Below are positions 1 through 8,587 of a DNA stretch of 64,000 nt, piece by piece. The stretch is from an uncultured Acidobacteriia bacterium (lineage in GTDB: Bacteria > Acidobacteriota > Terriglobia > Bryobacterales > Bryobacteraceae), in contig CAIVVT010000061.1 of assembly GCA_903909435.1 (NCBI GenBank), positions 1-64,000 of the forward strand. Reading direction: 5' to 3'. The notes beneath the pieces were generated by a model that saw only the letters and a program-made list of their open reading frames with translations, had not been told where the DNA came from and searched no databases. The translations under genes were made by a program, and so were the position numbers. Every line of letters begins with the position of its first letter. Positions within the stretch are counted from its first letter, which is position 1.

Positions 1-1
1 C

Positions 2-697
2 AACACGCCCAACGTGCTGACGGAGACTACGGCCGACTTCGCGTTCACGCTGCTGATGGCCGCCGCCCGGCGCGTGGTGGAGGGCCATGCCTACGTGCAC
101 AGCGGCGAATGGAAGAAGTGGCTGATCGACCTGCTGGTGGGTCAGGACATCGGGGGCCAGACCATCGGCATCTTCGGCATCGGCCGGATCGGGCTGGCGG
201 TCGCGCGCCGTGCGCACGGGTTCGGAATGCGAATCCTGTACTGCGACGAACAGGCGGCGGCGGCCGGCGTCACGCAAGAGTTGAACCTGGAACGTATGAC
301 GAAAGAAGAACTGCTGCGGCAGGCGGATTTCGTTAGCCTGCACGTCCCGCTGCTGCCCTCCACGCGGCATCTGATCGGTGCGGCCGAACTGGCGCTGATG
401 AAACCGACGGCGATTCTGGTCAACACTTCGCGCGGACCCGTGGTGGACGAAGCCGCTCTGGCGGCCGCCCTGCAGGCGAAGCAAATCGCGTCGGCCGGTC
501 TCGACGTGTTCGAGGAGGAACCCAAGGTTCACCCCGGGCTCCTGCAACTGGATAACGTCGTGCTCGCTCCGCACATCGCAAGCGCGTCGGTCGCCACTCG
601 CCGCCGCATGTCCACTTTGGCGGCGGAAAACGTCGTAGCGGCGCTGACGGGCAAACGGCCGCCCAGCCTGCTGAATCCGGAGTTGTGGCCGGGCTGA
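2..697 (+). CDS. D-2-hydroxyacid dehydrogenase, 5' end cut by window edge
   Basis: NAD(P)-dependent oxidoreductase of the D-isomer 2-hydroxyacid dehydrogenase family (phosphoglycerate dehydrogenase, glyoxylate/hydroxypyruvate reductase). The open frame runs to the first base of the window and starts with NTPNVLTETTADFAF, the family's mid-protein segment, so the N-terminal roughly 90 residues lie outside. The NAD-binding motif GIFGIGRIG is present. The three catalytic residues are visible: Arg in NTSRGPVVDE, Glu in GLDVFEEEP and His in LAPHIASAS. The exact substrate cannot be read from the sequence. The gene ends 133 bases before the next one and no hairpin terminator is evident. Confidence 0.9.
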   Translation, partial: NTPNVLTETTADFAFTLLMAAARRVVEGHAYVHSGEWKKWLIDLLVGQDIGGQTIGIFGIGRIGLAVARRAHGFGMRILYCDEQAAAAGVTQELNLERMTKEELLRQADFVSLHVPLLPSTRHLIGAAELALMKPTAILVNTSRGPVVDEAALAAALQAKQIASAGLDVFEEEPKVHPGLLQLDNVVLAPHIASASVATRRRMSTLAAENVVAALTGKRPPSLLNPELWPG

Positions 698-766
698 GAA
701 GGGGTCGAAGAGATTTTGACGGTTGGCGACTATTCCTTCCGACGATTGCACAACTCCAGGGAACGG

Positions 767-794
767 TTGGCCCGAATCGTGTATTCGGTATAAG
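767..794 (+). promoter_or_regulatory. Possible sigma-70-type promoter for the sensory gene pair
   Basis: TTGGCC (767-772), 16 bases, then TATAAG (789-794), 37 bases upstream of the ATG at 831. The match to the -35/-10 consensus is moderate (4/6 and 5/6), and this is the best candidate I see in the 133-base gap. Acidobacterial promoter preferences are not well known, so this is tentative. Confidence 0.3.
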
Positions 795-830
795 CTTTAA
801 ACCAGCTAGGGACTGACTGGGAAGCTCTGG

Positions 831-1820
831 ATGATCATCGCTTTATCGCGATTCAAAGTGGCCAATGGACTCGAGGACAAAGTCCGCGAGGCATTCCTCA
901 GCCGGCCCGGGCTGGTGGATAGCGTGCCCGGATTCCTCGGTCTCGAGACCTTTACGGATTCCGAGGATTCGGCGCTGTTCTATCTGGTCACCCGCTGGAC
1001 CGGCGAGGCCGCATTCCGCAACTGGCATTCCGGTAGCGGTCACGCGCAGTCCCACCTTGGCATTCCGAAGGGGCTGAAACTCGACCCTTCCTTCACCCTC
1101 CTTCGGGTTCTCGACCGCATCGGCGATCAAGACAACGTCTCACACGCCGACGAAATGCGCGACTCCGCGCCGGTGATCTCGGCTTTCCTGGAGCACAGTT
1201 CGAGTGTCTTCTGGTTGAAGGCCGGACTGGACGGTGCGATCGTCGCGCTTAATCAAGCGGCCGAAGAGAAACTGGGTGGGACGCCCGATCGCCTGCGGGG
1301 CGCATCCCTCTGGCTGCTTCTCACTCAGCCGGATGTGGCGCTATTGCGGGCCGAGGTCGGGAGCGGGGTCAGGGACACCGCGAGTCGCCACCGGTTGAAT
1401 TTCCTCAGCCTCGATCAGATTCCCTTCACGCTGGAGTGTCATCTGGATGTGCGGCCAGACGGGTTCGTCCTGATCGGGGAAAGCGCTGAGCGCCACGAAC
1501 TTGGGCTACAGCGAGAGTTGATGTCGCTGAATAACCAGTTAGCGGTGCAATTGCGGGAGAACGACCGAGAAGCGAAAGCGCTGCAAATCGCACACGCCGA
1601 ACTCAAAAGAGCGTCCGACGAGTTGCAGGATTCCCACTGGCACCTCAAGAAGATGCAGGAAGTACTCCCTGTTTGTACGCTATGCGGCAAGATCGATGCG
1701 GGTGATTTGAAATGGGTGCCCGTGGTGGAGTACCTGAGGCGGAGCGATCTGATCCTAAGCCACGGGCTTTGCCCCGATTGCCTGGACCGCGAATTGGACA
1801 AGCTGAAACAGCCGGAATGA
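831..1820 (+). CDS. ABM-PAS-coiled coil-zinc-ribbon sensory protein
   Basis: 329 residues, a multidomain cytoplasmic protein without signal peptide or membrane segment. Residues about 1-100 resemble an antibiotic-biosynthesis-monooxygenase (ABM) dimeric alpha/beta-barrel domain (IALSRFKVANGLEDKV, YLVTRWTGEAAFRNWHSG), the fold of IsdG-type haem-degrading enzymes. Residues about 115-225 look like a PAS domain, and 225-275 a heptad-rich coiled coil. The C-terminus carries paired cysteines C282-x2-C285 and C314-x2-C317 with a W-x-P-V-x-E-Y and S-H-G-x-C-P core, a zinc-binding tail often found on PAS or receiver proteins. It ends 13 bases before the B12-receiver gene and is probably co-transcribed with it. 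The ligand is unknown. The domain assignments are by eye; the zinc tail is the surest. Confidence 0.75.
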   Translation: MIIALSRFKVANGLEDKVREAFLSRPGLVDSVPGFLGLETFTDSEDSALFYLVTRWTGEAAFRNWHSGSGHAQSHLGIPKGLKLDPSFTLLRVLDRIGDQDNVSHADEMRDSAPVISAFLEHSSSVFWLKAGLDGAIVALNQAAEEKLGGTPDRLRGASLWLLLTQPDVALLRAEVGSGVRDTASRHRLNFLSLDQIPFTLECHLDVRPDGFVLIGESAERHELGLQRELMSLNNQLAVQLRENDREAKALQIAHAELKRASDELQDSHWHLKKMQEVLPVCTLCGKIDAGDLKWVPVVEYLRRSDLILSHGLCPDCLDRELDKLKQPE

Positions 1821-1833
1821 GGCCGAGCCCCCT

Positions 1834-3252
1834 ATGGCGAGAATTGAATTCGGGCGCAGAATCCAAATTGCCCGCGCGATTCGGGCCTGTCGCGCCGCCG
1901 TCGCGGAGGAAGTCACCACCGCGTTCCTGGCCCGGCATCCCGACTGGGAACTGAAGTACGGAGACCGGGCGCGCGAATTTGGGATAAAAGACGCGGTTTA
2001 CCACCAGGATTTTCTAGCCGCCGCGATCGAGTGCGGCGAGGTCGAAGCATTCGTGGATTACTGCGAGTGGGCCGCGCGCATGCTCCTGGCGCGGGACATC
2101 AAGCCCAGGTTTTTGTCAGAGAACCTAACGCAGATCGGCGGGCAGCTGAATGCCCGGCTGCCGGCGCCGGCAGCGGATATCGCCGCCTCCTATTTGCGGA
2201 GAGGCGTCGAGTCGTGTCTGCAGGGTGGCGGGAAATCCGAAGCCGAGCCAATCGGAAAGCTCGAGCAGTTGGCCGGAGTCTACGCGAACGCGGCACTCGG
2301 AGGACACCGGCAGGCAGCGCTCAACCTGCTGCTCGAAGCAGTGCGCCAGGGCCATCCCGTAAGCGACCTGTACTCGGAAGTGCTGCAAGCCGCCATGCGG
2401 CGGATCGGCGTGTTGTGGGAGCAAAACGAGATCACGGTTGCCCAGGAGCACATGGCCACAGCCATCACCCAATTTGTCCTGGCACAACTTTATCCATTGA
2501 TTGAGCCACCAGCACAGCTTCGCGGCAGGATCGTCGTCACGGGGGTGGAGGGCGAATTCCATCAGATCGGCGCGAACATGGTCGCCGACATGCTCGAGGC
2601 CAACGGCTGGGACGTCCGATTTCTAGGCACAGACACGCCGGTCGGCGCCGTAGTGGCAGCGGTGGAGGAGCATCAGGCAGATGTTTTAGGCGTATCCGCA
2701 ACCCTGCTCTTCAACATCCCTAACGTGGTCCGCTTGATCGATGCGGTGCGAGCCAGGTTCAGGGGCAAAGTGCAAGTCCTGGTTGGCGGCTCCGCCTTTC
2801 GCCTGGCGCCGTCGCTGTATGAAGAAATTGGGGCAAACGCCTGCGCTCTCGATCTGAAATCCGCAATTGCGGCCGCCAACGGGCTGGCTTCTAAGAAGTC
2901 GGTACTTGTGGCCGACGACGACGCCGGCGTGCGCAGGTATCTCAGCCGCATTCTGGAGGAGGCTGGATATGAAGTGCTGCTGGCCGAAAACGGAAAAGAG
3001 GCGATGCGCCAACTGCGCGCTCACCCCGTGCACCTGGTTCTGATCGATCTGGTCATGCCGGAACAGGACGGGCTGGAGACCATCCCGATGATCAAGGCGG
3101 CTTTCCCGGACCCCCGGATCATCGCGATTTCCGGCGCGTTTGGCGCGACTTTTCTGCGCGTAGCTAAGGCATTCGGCGCGCTGGATACCCTCGCAAAACC
3201 AATCTCCCGGGAGACATTGCTGCGAAGGGTCCGTCAGGCGTTGGCCGTCTGA
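1834..3252 (+). CDS. CarH-like cobalamin-binding domain fused to response-regulator receiver
   Basis: 472 residues. An N-terminal helical region of about 130 residues is followed by a cobalamin cap helix bundle and a Rossmann B12-binding domain (about 135-350), then a full receiver domain (about 355-472). The cap has W195-x9-E205-H206, the W-x9-EH signature that contacts adenosylcobalamin in the CarH photoreceptor family. The Rossmann part has EFHQIG with H243 in the position of the lower axial ligand, usually DxHxxG. The receiver has the acidic cluster VADDD, phospho-acceptor D405 (VLIDLVMP) and a C-terminal AKP. There is no DNA-binding domain, kinase or methyltransferase domain. Inference: a light- or cobalamin-sensing signalling protein working with the upstream ABM-PAS protein. 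A corrinoid methyl carrier is less likely because the W-x9-EH motif and the receiver point to sensing. Confidence 0.85.
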   Translation: MARIEFGRRIQIARAIRACRAAVAEEVTTAFLARHPDWELKYGDRAREFGIKDAVYHQDFLAAAIECGEVEAFVDYCEWAARMLLARDIKPRFLSENLTQIGGQLNARLPAPAADIAASYLRRGVESCLQGGGKSEAEPIGKLEQLAGVYANAALGGHRQAALNLLLEAVRQGHPVSDLYSEVLQAAMRRIGVLWEQNEITVAQEHMATAITQFVLAQLYPLIEPPAQLRGRIVVTGVEGEFHQIGANMVADMLEANGWDVRFLGTDTPVGAVVAAVEEHQADVLGVSATLLFNIPNVVRLIDAVRARFRGKVQVLVGGSAFRLAPSLYEEIGANACALDLKSAIAAANGLASKKSVLVADDDAGVRRYLSRILEEAGYEVLLAENGKEAMRQLRAHPVHLVLIDLVMPEQDGLETIPMIKAAFPDPRIIAISGAFGATFLRVAKAFGALDTLAKPISRETLLRRVRQALAV

Positions 3253-3394
3253 GCTTCAATCACGCTGTCTGCTGCGGCGGAGAAGACCCCGCCTTGATCC
3301 CGGCAGTTGGAGAGAGCGCGTCCAATTCGCCCTTTTGCGGCTATCCTGTTAGAACTCGCGCGCGAAACGTTCTCGATTCGTGAAGGGGCTGCCA

Positions 3395-4141
3395 ATGCAA
3401 GACAAGCCAACCATTACCGCGCCTGTCATGCGGCTCATTGGGGTCGCGGACGCGGAGCGGAGCACACAGTTCTATCGCGAAGTGCTGGGGTTCGAGATGC
3501 GCGAACGAGATGGCGCAATGGAGGCGATGTACGGCCCGGCGCGCCTGCAATTCCGCAAACAGGACTACGCCCCCTGCGACTGGGACACGCCTCGACCGCC
3601 AGGGACCGCCATCCTGTTCTTCCAGACGGACGACGTTGCCGCGATGCAGGCGGCCATCCGCGCTCGCGGCGGCGTACCGTCTGAATTGGAGCAGGTGAAT
3701 TGGATCAAAATGCGGATGTTCGAGATCCGCGATCCTGACGGCCACACGCTGTGGTTCGGCCAATCCTACAACGCGGAATTCCCGCCGCGACTGCCGGCCA
3801 TGCTGCAAAAGGCATTGCCGGAACTGCCGTTCGACGACGTGCCGGCAGCCGTCGCCTACTACCGCGACGCGCTCGGTTTCCATATCAATTACGCGCAGGA
3901 CGACATGGGCGTCATGGACCGCGACGAGGTGACGGTGGTGTTGATCGCGCGGACAGAGCGCCACACGGGCATCGGCTCGGCCTACGTCTACATCGAAGAC
4001 GCGGACGCGCTGTGCGCAGAATTGAAGACAAAGGGCGCGAACGTGCTGGGTGAACCGGTTAGCCATCCGTGGGGTCTGCGCGACTTCCGCGTAGTGGATC
4101 TTGAAGGCAACTGGATCACGTTCGGGCAGCCGTTCGAGTAA
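3395..4141 (+). CDS. Tandem VOC (glyoxalase/dioxygenase fold) protein
   Basis: 248 residues made of two vicinal-oxygen-chelate modules, about 8-125 and 135-245. Each has the repeat core of a residue run like STQFYREVLGFEMRERD or VAYYRDALGFHINY followed by strands ending in a D-x-D/E-G-x-x-x-x-F-G motif (IRDPDGHTLWFGQ; VDLEGNWITFGQ). The fold covers glyoxalase I, fosfomycin resistance and extradiol dioxygenases; the substrate is not predictable. ATG 3395 is preferred over an upstream in-frame GTG at 3380 because AAGGGG sits seven bases before it. The gene stands alone and converges on the outer-membrane receptor, with a palindromic repeat between them. Confidence 0.85.
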   Translation: MQDKPTITAPVMRLIGVADAERSTQFYREVLGFEMRERDGAMEAMYGPARLQFRKQDYAPCDWDTPRPPGTAILFFQTDDVAAMQAAIRARGGVPSELEQVNWIKMRMFEIRDPDGHTLWFGQSYNAEFPPRLPAMLQKALPELPFDDVPAAVAYYRDALGFHINYAQDDMGVMDRDEVTVVLIARTERHTGIGSAYVYIEDADALCAELKTKGANVLGEPVSHPWGLRDFRVVDLEGNWITFGQPFE

Positions 4142-4155
4142 CATGCCGCCCGCCA

Positions 4156-4206
4156 CTCCCTCACGGTCGCGGCTCCGACCGGAACGGAGCCGCGACCGTG
4201 AGGGAG
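4156..4206. repeat. Palindromic dispersed repeat, copy 1
   Basis: Perfect 22-bp inverted repeat: left arm 4156-4177 (begins CTCCCTCACGGTCGCGG), right arm 4185-4206 (ends CGCGACCGTGAGGGAG), 7-base spacer. It lies between the convergent ends of the VOC gene and the TonB-dependent receptor. A second, diverged copy lies at 10991-11050, also between convergent genes. It could act as a bidirectional transcription stop, but there is no T-run, so a REP-like dispersed element is the simpler reading. Confidence 0.85.
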
Positions 4207-4215
4207 CGGTACGGG

Positions 4216-7200
4216 TCAGAACAGGTACTTGACGGCGAACTGGATCAGGCGCGGCGCCACCGACGTTTGCGTGATTACGCCTAACGTTGCCGTGCCGACG
4301 TTGGTCCCCGGATTGGCGAATTGCGGGTGGTTCAGGGCGTTGTAGAACTCCATGCGGAAAGCCAGCACACTGTCCTCGCGGATTCCACCGACCTTGGTCG
4401 TCTTCCCCAGCGAAAAATCCGTGTTCACCTGGCTGGGACCGTTCATGATGCTCTGCCCCGCCGTGCCGTAGGCGGAGGAACCGTCGGAGCCGGCAACCGC
4501 GGGTGCACACAGTTCGCTGGTGTTGATCCAGTTGTTCAGGCGGGCCGAGGCGCTGCCCGGAGTCGAAAGGCCGGCATAGGATGCGCCGGGACATAGCGTC
4601 ACGGTTGAGGTCCCGGCATGGCCGTAAACGCCGCCGCCATTGGAATCGGTCAGCGTCATGGGCAAGCCGCTTTGCAGGATCACCATGCCGGAGAGCGACC
4701 AGCCCTTCAAAAGCGCACCGGTGAAGCCGGTGGCGTGCGCGAGGGTGGGGAGCAGGTAGTTGAAATTCGTGGTCACGCGATGCGTGCGGTCAAACGATGC
4801 GCGCGCCCAATCGAGTGCGAGGTTGTTCAGATCGTTGTAAATGGCCGTGTTCGTCGCGGCGCGCGAGAAGGTGTAAGCGAGTTGAAAGGTGAGCGAACGC
4901 GAAATCTGCTGGCGCAGCGTCGCCTGGAGGCTGTGATAAGTGGACGCGCCGGAGAAAGCGCCGTTCAGGAGGGCCGTGGGCGTCTCTCCCAGAATGGGCA
5001 CGCGCAGCCGCGCATTCGCTGAAGTATTCGTGGTGATGCAGTCGGAAGCGACGCCGTCGTAGCCGCAATTCACCGGGTTCGCCGTGCTGGCCAGCAGCGG
5101 TTGGTTGAGCCCGCGCGTGAGGCTGAGGCGGTCGCCGCGCGACCCGACGTAGCCGGTGTCGAGGGACAGCGTGTGGGACAGGCGGAGTTGGGTGCTCAAA
5201 TTCCACTGCTGGAGGCGTGGGATACGGTAGTCCGGGCCGACGATGCGGTCGGAGAGCTGGGAATCCACGGTTCGCGCGACGTAGCCCAGGGCCGGAGTGG
5301 GGAAAAGCTTCTGCAAACTCGACAGGTTGTTGCTCGCATCCGAATTCGAGAAGCTTTGCGCGAAGGGCGCACCCGTTGCCGTGCCGACCGACCCGGGGGC
5401 CTGGAAAAACCAGCCGTAACCGCCACGGACGGTCAACAATCCCTTGACGCCGAGGGGATGCCACGCGAAACCGAAGCGCGGGGCGAAAGCGTCCAGAGGC
5501 GTGTTGTTGCCGTAGTAGCTCTTGGTGGAACGCACGACCACGCCCGCGGGCGGCGGACCGAAGGGCTGGCCAGTGTAAGGGTTGACGAGGTTTGGATTGT
5601 AGTTGGCGGCCAGGGTCGTGCCGACGTACGTCCCCGCGGCTGGCGGGATGGCGGTCTGGCGCAGCAGGGACAGCGAACTGTTGCCGATGGTGCCGTCGGC
5701 GTCCTGAGCCGGGCCCAGGTATTCCCAGCGCAGGCCGGCGTGGGCCGCGAGGCGGGAATTGAACTTAATGTCATCCTGCACGAACGCTGCGCCGCTGTTG
5801 CTGCGGTACTTGGCCTGGGCTTCGCCATTTGGCCCGATTCCGACGTTAGCTTGAATCCACTGCACGTTGCTGCGTCCGGCGGGGCTCAGGTTATCCGCAG
5901 CGCTCAGGCCCAGCAGAAAGTCACTGAAAGTCTGGAACGTGGCCTTGCCACGGGCGGTGCCGGTGTCGTCGCGGAAATTGAACTGCGTCAGGAAGACCCC
6001 GCCCGCGCGGAGGGTCTGGCGGCCGTGGACCCACGCGAGATTGTCGGCCCAGGAGTAGTATTTGCTGTTGGACGCGAAGTCGTTGCCGGTGTTGCCGAAC
6101 ATGCGGAAACTGCCCAGCGTACCGAGCACGGTCAGCTCCGGCGGGTGGTTGAAAAACGGCGTCGCGGAGGTCATGCCGAGCGAGGTAGCCGTCGGCGCGC
6201 TCACGCCCTCGGCATTTTGCAGCGAGCGCGTGAAGCTCATGCGGGCTTCATTGACCACGTTCTTGTTCAGTGAGGAAGTCAGGCTCAGGCTCGATACGTA
6301 GTCGCGTGCCTGCAGGGCCTGCGGCGTGCCGTTGCCCGGCAGGATCGCCGTGCCGGGGTAGCCGCCGGGCGAGCCGAACGTCCGGAACTGGTCGATGGTG
6401 GCCACGTAACCGCGCTCGGAGAGCGTGTGCTTGGGCGACAGGATGTAGTCCAGATTGATCAGATACTGGTTCTCGTTGTAGGTGGACGGCAGGCTGTACG
6501 AGGAGAAGCCGAGCCCGGCGTTTGCGCCGGAGGTCAGGATGGTCTGCGGCACGGGGATCAGGTACGAACCGTCAGCGCGCTTCGCCTGCAGAAGCTGCAG
6601 GGCGACGGGGTTAATCGGCGCGGTGGCGGCCGTGCTTTGGTTGCGGCAGTCGAGTTGTTTCCCGCCGGCGTAGGTCAGGTAGCGCGGATCGGGTTGACCG
6701 CTGGACAAAAGATTATTACCCGGGCAGAATTGCGCCGCCAGCGCGGCTGCCGAACGGTCGTTCGTGAGCGGCGGCAGGATCGGGTTTGAGGTGGAGGTTG
6801 TATCCAGCCCGTTTACCTGCCGGGTGCCCTGAATGGAACTGAAAAAGAAAAGCTTCTCGCGCCGTACAGGACCGCCGAGCGTGGCGCCGTACTGATTCTG
6901 TTTGAGGTTGGGCTTGGATTGGCCGGTGGCGTTGCGGAAGAACGAGTTGGCGTTGAAAATGTCGTTGCGCACGAACTCCCAGACATCGCCGTGGAAGTCC
7001 TTCTCGCCGCTTTTGGTAATCAGCGCGGTGGTCGGCACGGTTGCGCCGTAAGCGGCATCGTATTGGGAAGGCTGGATCTTCAACTCGGAAATCGTGTCCG
7101 GGTTAGGCACGGCGCTGGGCGCGTTGGCCCCATCCAGGGTGTAGGCCCCGGCATTGGTGTTGCCGTTGACGTTGACGCCGCGCGTACCGCGGCCGAGCGT

Positions 7201-7704
7201 GCCGGCATTGTTGACGTCCGCGGCGGAGCCCGAAGACATTGAGAGAATCTGCGTGAAATTGCGCGTGGTAAGCGGCACCGAGGTGATCGTCTTCGAATCG
7301 ACCACGGTCCCGGTAGCCGCAGTCGAGCCAACGGAACGGCACTGGCAGGCAACCTGCTCAGTGGCGTCGCCGCGCTCGAGCGTCGGGTCCAGCGTGGCCA
7401 CTTCGGAGATGTTCACCGTGACCGCGGCCATGTGTGAGGTCTTGAAACCCGTAGCTGCGAAATGGACTTCGTAAGTGCCAGGAGGGAGAAGCGAAAAGCG
7501 ATAGCTGCCGTCGGCTGCCGTGGTGGAGGCGTGCGTCTGCCTGGTGGCCGCGAACGCGATTGTCACGGAAGCATTGGGGATAGCCTCGCCCGCCGGACTG
7601 AGGACAGTCCCTGCCAGCGCGCCCGTGGTGGCCGATTGCGCGGGCGCAAGCCCCTGGCAACTGAAGAATAAAACCGTCGCCAGACACCAGACAGGTGATC
7701 GCAT
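4216..7704 (-). CDS. Oar-like TonB-dependent outer-membrane receptor
   Basis: 1162 residues. An export signal (MRSPVWCLATVLFFSCQG, cleavage near AQS) is followed by a carboxypeptidase-regulatory-like beta-sandwich (about 28-115; GALAGTVLSPAGEAIPNASV, DGSYRFSLLPPGTYEV), a plug region (about 130-240) and a long C-terminal beta-barrel ending in RLIQFAVKYLF with a terminal aromatic. This layout is typical of the very numerous acidobacterial Oar/SusC-like receptors thought to import large substrates such as oligosaccharides or peptides. The start is supported by AAGGACGG six bases upstream of the ATG. No partner SusD or TonB gene is adjacent, so the substrate cannot be inferred. Confidence 0.92.
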   Translation of the reverse strand: MRSPVWCLATVLFFSCQGLAPAQSATTGALAGTVLSPAGEAIPNASVTIAFAATRQTHASTTAADGSYRFSLLPPGTYEVHFAATGFKTSHMAAVTVNISEVATLDPTLERGDATEQVACQCRSVGSTAATGTVVDSKTITSVPLTTRNFTQILSMSSGSAADVNNAGTLGRGTRGVNVNGNTNAGAYTLDGANAPSAVPNPDTISELKIQPSQYDAAYGATVPTTALITKSGEKDFHGDVWEFVRNDIFNANSFFRNATGQSKPNLKQNQYGATLGGPVRREKLFFFSSIQGTRQVNGLDTTSTSNPILPPLTNDRSAAALAAQFCPGNNLLSSGQPDPRYLTYAGGKQLDCRNQSTAATAPINPVALQLLQAKRADGSYLIPVPQTILTSGANAGLGFSSYSLPSTYNENQYLINLDYILSPKHTLSERGYVATIDQFRTFGSPGGYPGTAILPGNGTPQALQARDYVSSLSLTSSLNKNVVNEARMSFTRSLQNAEGVSAPTATSLGMTSATPFFNHPPELTVLGTLGSFRMFGNTGNDFASNSKYYSWADNLAWVHGRQTLRAGGVFLTQFNFRDDTGTARGKATFQTFSDFLLGLSAADNLSPAGRSNVQWIQANVGIGPNGEAQAKYRSNSGAAFVQDDIKFNSRLAAHAGLRWEYLGPAQDADGTIGNSSLSLLRQTAIPPAAGTYVGTTLAANYNPNLVNPYTGQPFGPPPAGVVVRSTKSYYGNNTPLDAFAPRFGFAWHPLGVKGLLTVRGGYGWFFQAPGSVGTATGAPFAQSFSNSDASNNLSSLQKLFPTPALGYVARTVDSQLSDRIVGPDYRIPRLQQWNLSTQLRLSHTLSLDTGYVGSRGDRLSLTRGLNQPLLASTANPVNCGYDGVASDCITTNTSANARLRVPILGETPTALLNGAFSGASTYHSLQATLRQQISRSLTFQLAYTFSRAATNTAIYNDLNNLALDWARASFDRTHRVTTNFNYLLPTLAHATGFTGALLKGWSLSGMVILQSGLPMTLTDSNGGGVYGHAGTSTVTLCPGASYAGLSTPGSASARLNNWINTSELCAPAVAGSDGSSAYGTAGQSIMNGPSQVNTDFSLGKTTKVGGIREDSVLAFRMEFYNALNHPQFANPGTNVGTATLGVITQTSVAPRLIQFAVKYLF

Positions 7705-7859
7705 TGCCGTCCTTGAGCGCTTAGTTGAATCGCAGCGCCAGAACGGACAGGTCCGGGCCAGCGTGGCGGTTCCCGCCTATTCTATAAGATGCCGGCGGGC
7801 GGGACGGTGCGCCGTCCGGAGACGATGCAGCGACGGGCTGGGTCGCCTAACACCGGCCT

Positions 7860-8351
7860 TCAGGGCTTTACGGTTACGGTGTGAAACGAGCGGTCCGCCG
7901 CGCGTCCGATGAAGAAACCCGCGGTGCCGCCCGCGACGGCGACGGATAGGAACACTACCGCTCCTGCCACGGCGCTCTCAAGGTGCTTGTCACTCGCGAT
8001 CATTCCCGCCGCGGCAGTACCCGCCGCTACCGGCGCGAGGGCGCCAATCGTGCGAAACTTGATCCCGCTCTTGCGGATGCCGAGCGTCTTCACCTGTTCG
8101 CGCGGGATCGTGACCTGCCCCTTCGGATGTTGCGCTGCGTTGCTCGTCTTCAGCACCTGGAGGGTAAGCGCATCAGGCGTGAAGCTGGCCCGTTGGCCCT
8201 GGATCACGGTTGCATCGGGCAGCACCAGGCGCAAAGTCCAATCCAGCTGCACCTCCTGGGAAAGCTCGCCCCAGGTGCGGCCTTTGGGTTGCTCAGCTTG
8301 AGCGGACCCCAGGATGGCACAAGTCAAGGCAAATATCGTCAATGCACGCAT
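7860..8351 (-). CDS. Small exported protein with glycine-rich hydrophobic segments
   Basis: 163 residues from the ATG at 8351, which has a strong GGGAGG seven bases upstream; the frame stays open further 5' but that part has no start signal. The N-terminus is a signal peptide (MRALTIFALTCAILGSAQA). The mature part has an LDWTLRLVLPDATVIQGQ stretch, probably a small beta domain, then two hydrophobic glycine/alanine-rich helices around residues 103-150 (LAPVAAGTAAAGMIAS, GAVVFLSVAVAGGTAGFFIG) that may insert in a membrane. I do not recognise a family. It is divergent from the glutathione peroxidase gene. Confidence 0.75.
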   Translation of the reverse strand: MRALTIFALTCAILGSAQAEQPKGRTWGELSQEVQLDWTLRLVLPDATVIQGQRASFTPDALTLQVLKTSNAAQHPKGQVTIPREQVKTLGIRKSGIKFRTIGALAPVAAGTAAAGMIASDKHLESAVAGAVVFLSVAVAGGTAGFFIGRAADRSFHTVTVKP

Positions 8352-8587
8352 ACCGCACCTCCCTGGTTGGCGGTTCGATTGAACGACCCCGTTGGAGCTG
8401 CCGGCGCCGGCGATAGGCACAAAAGCGGTAGTGCAGCACAACGGATGATTAGATCTCTTTTTGTGGATCTCGCGACGAAGTATATAGCAGAAGGGGCGGC
8501 GCTACCAGCCCATTCGGGTCGATTCTGGATCTAAGCCCGTCAAAACGCGCTACATCTTTTCGGCGGACGGGCGCATCTATAGGCTGG

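Noticed and set aside
698-830. Search for a cobalamin riboswitch upstream of the sensory gene pair
   Set aside because: No B12-box-like segment or suitable multi-stem structure was seen. The gap is also too short for a full cobalamin riboswitch.
3341-4594. 417-codon minus-strand frame crossing the VOC gene, the palindromic repeat and the receptor end
   Set aside because: It covers two unrelated genes and their intergenic repeat, so it cannot be a real gene.
5101-6273. 390-codon plus-strand frame inside the TonB-dependent receptor gene
   Set aside because: Composition is Arg/Gly/Ala/Val-rich without domains. The receptor frame is continuous and convincing.
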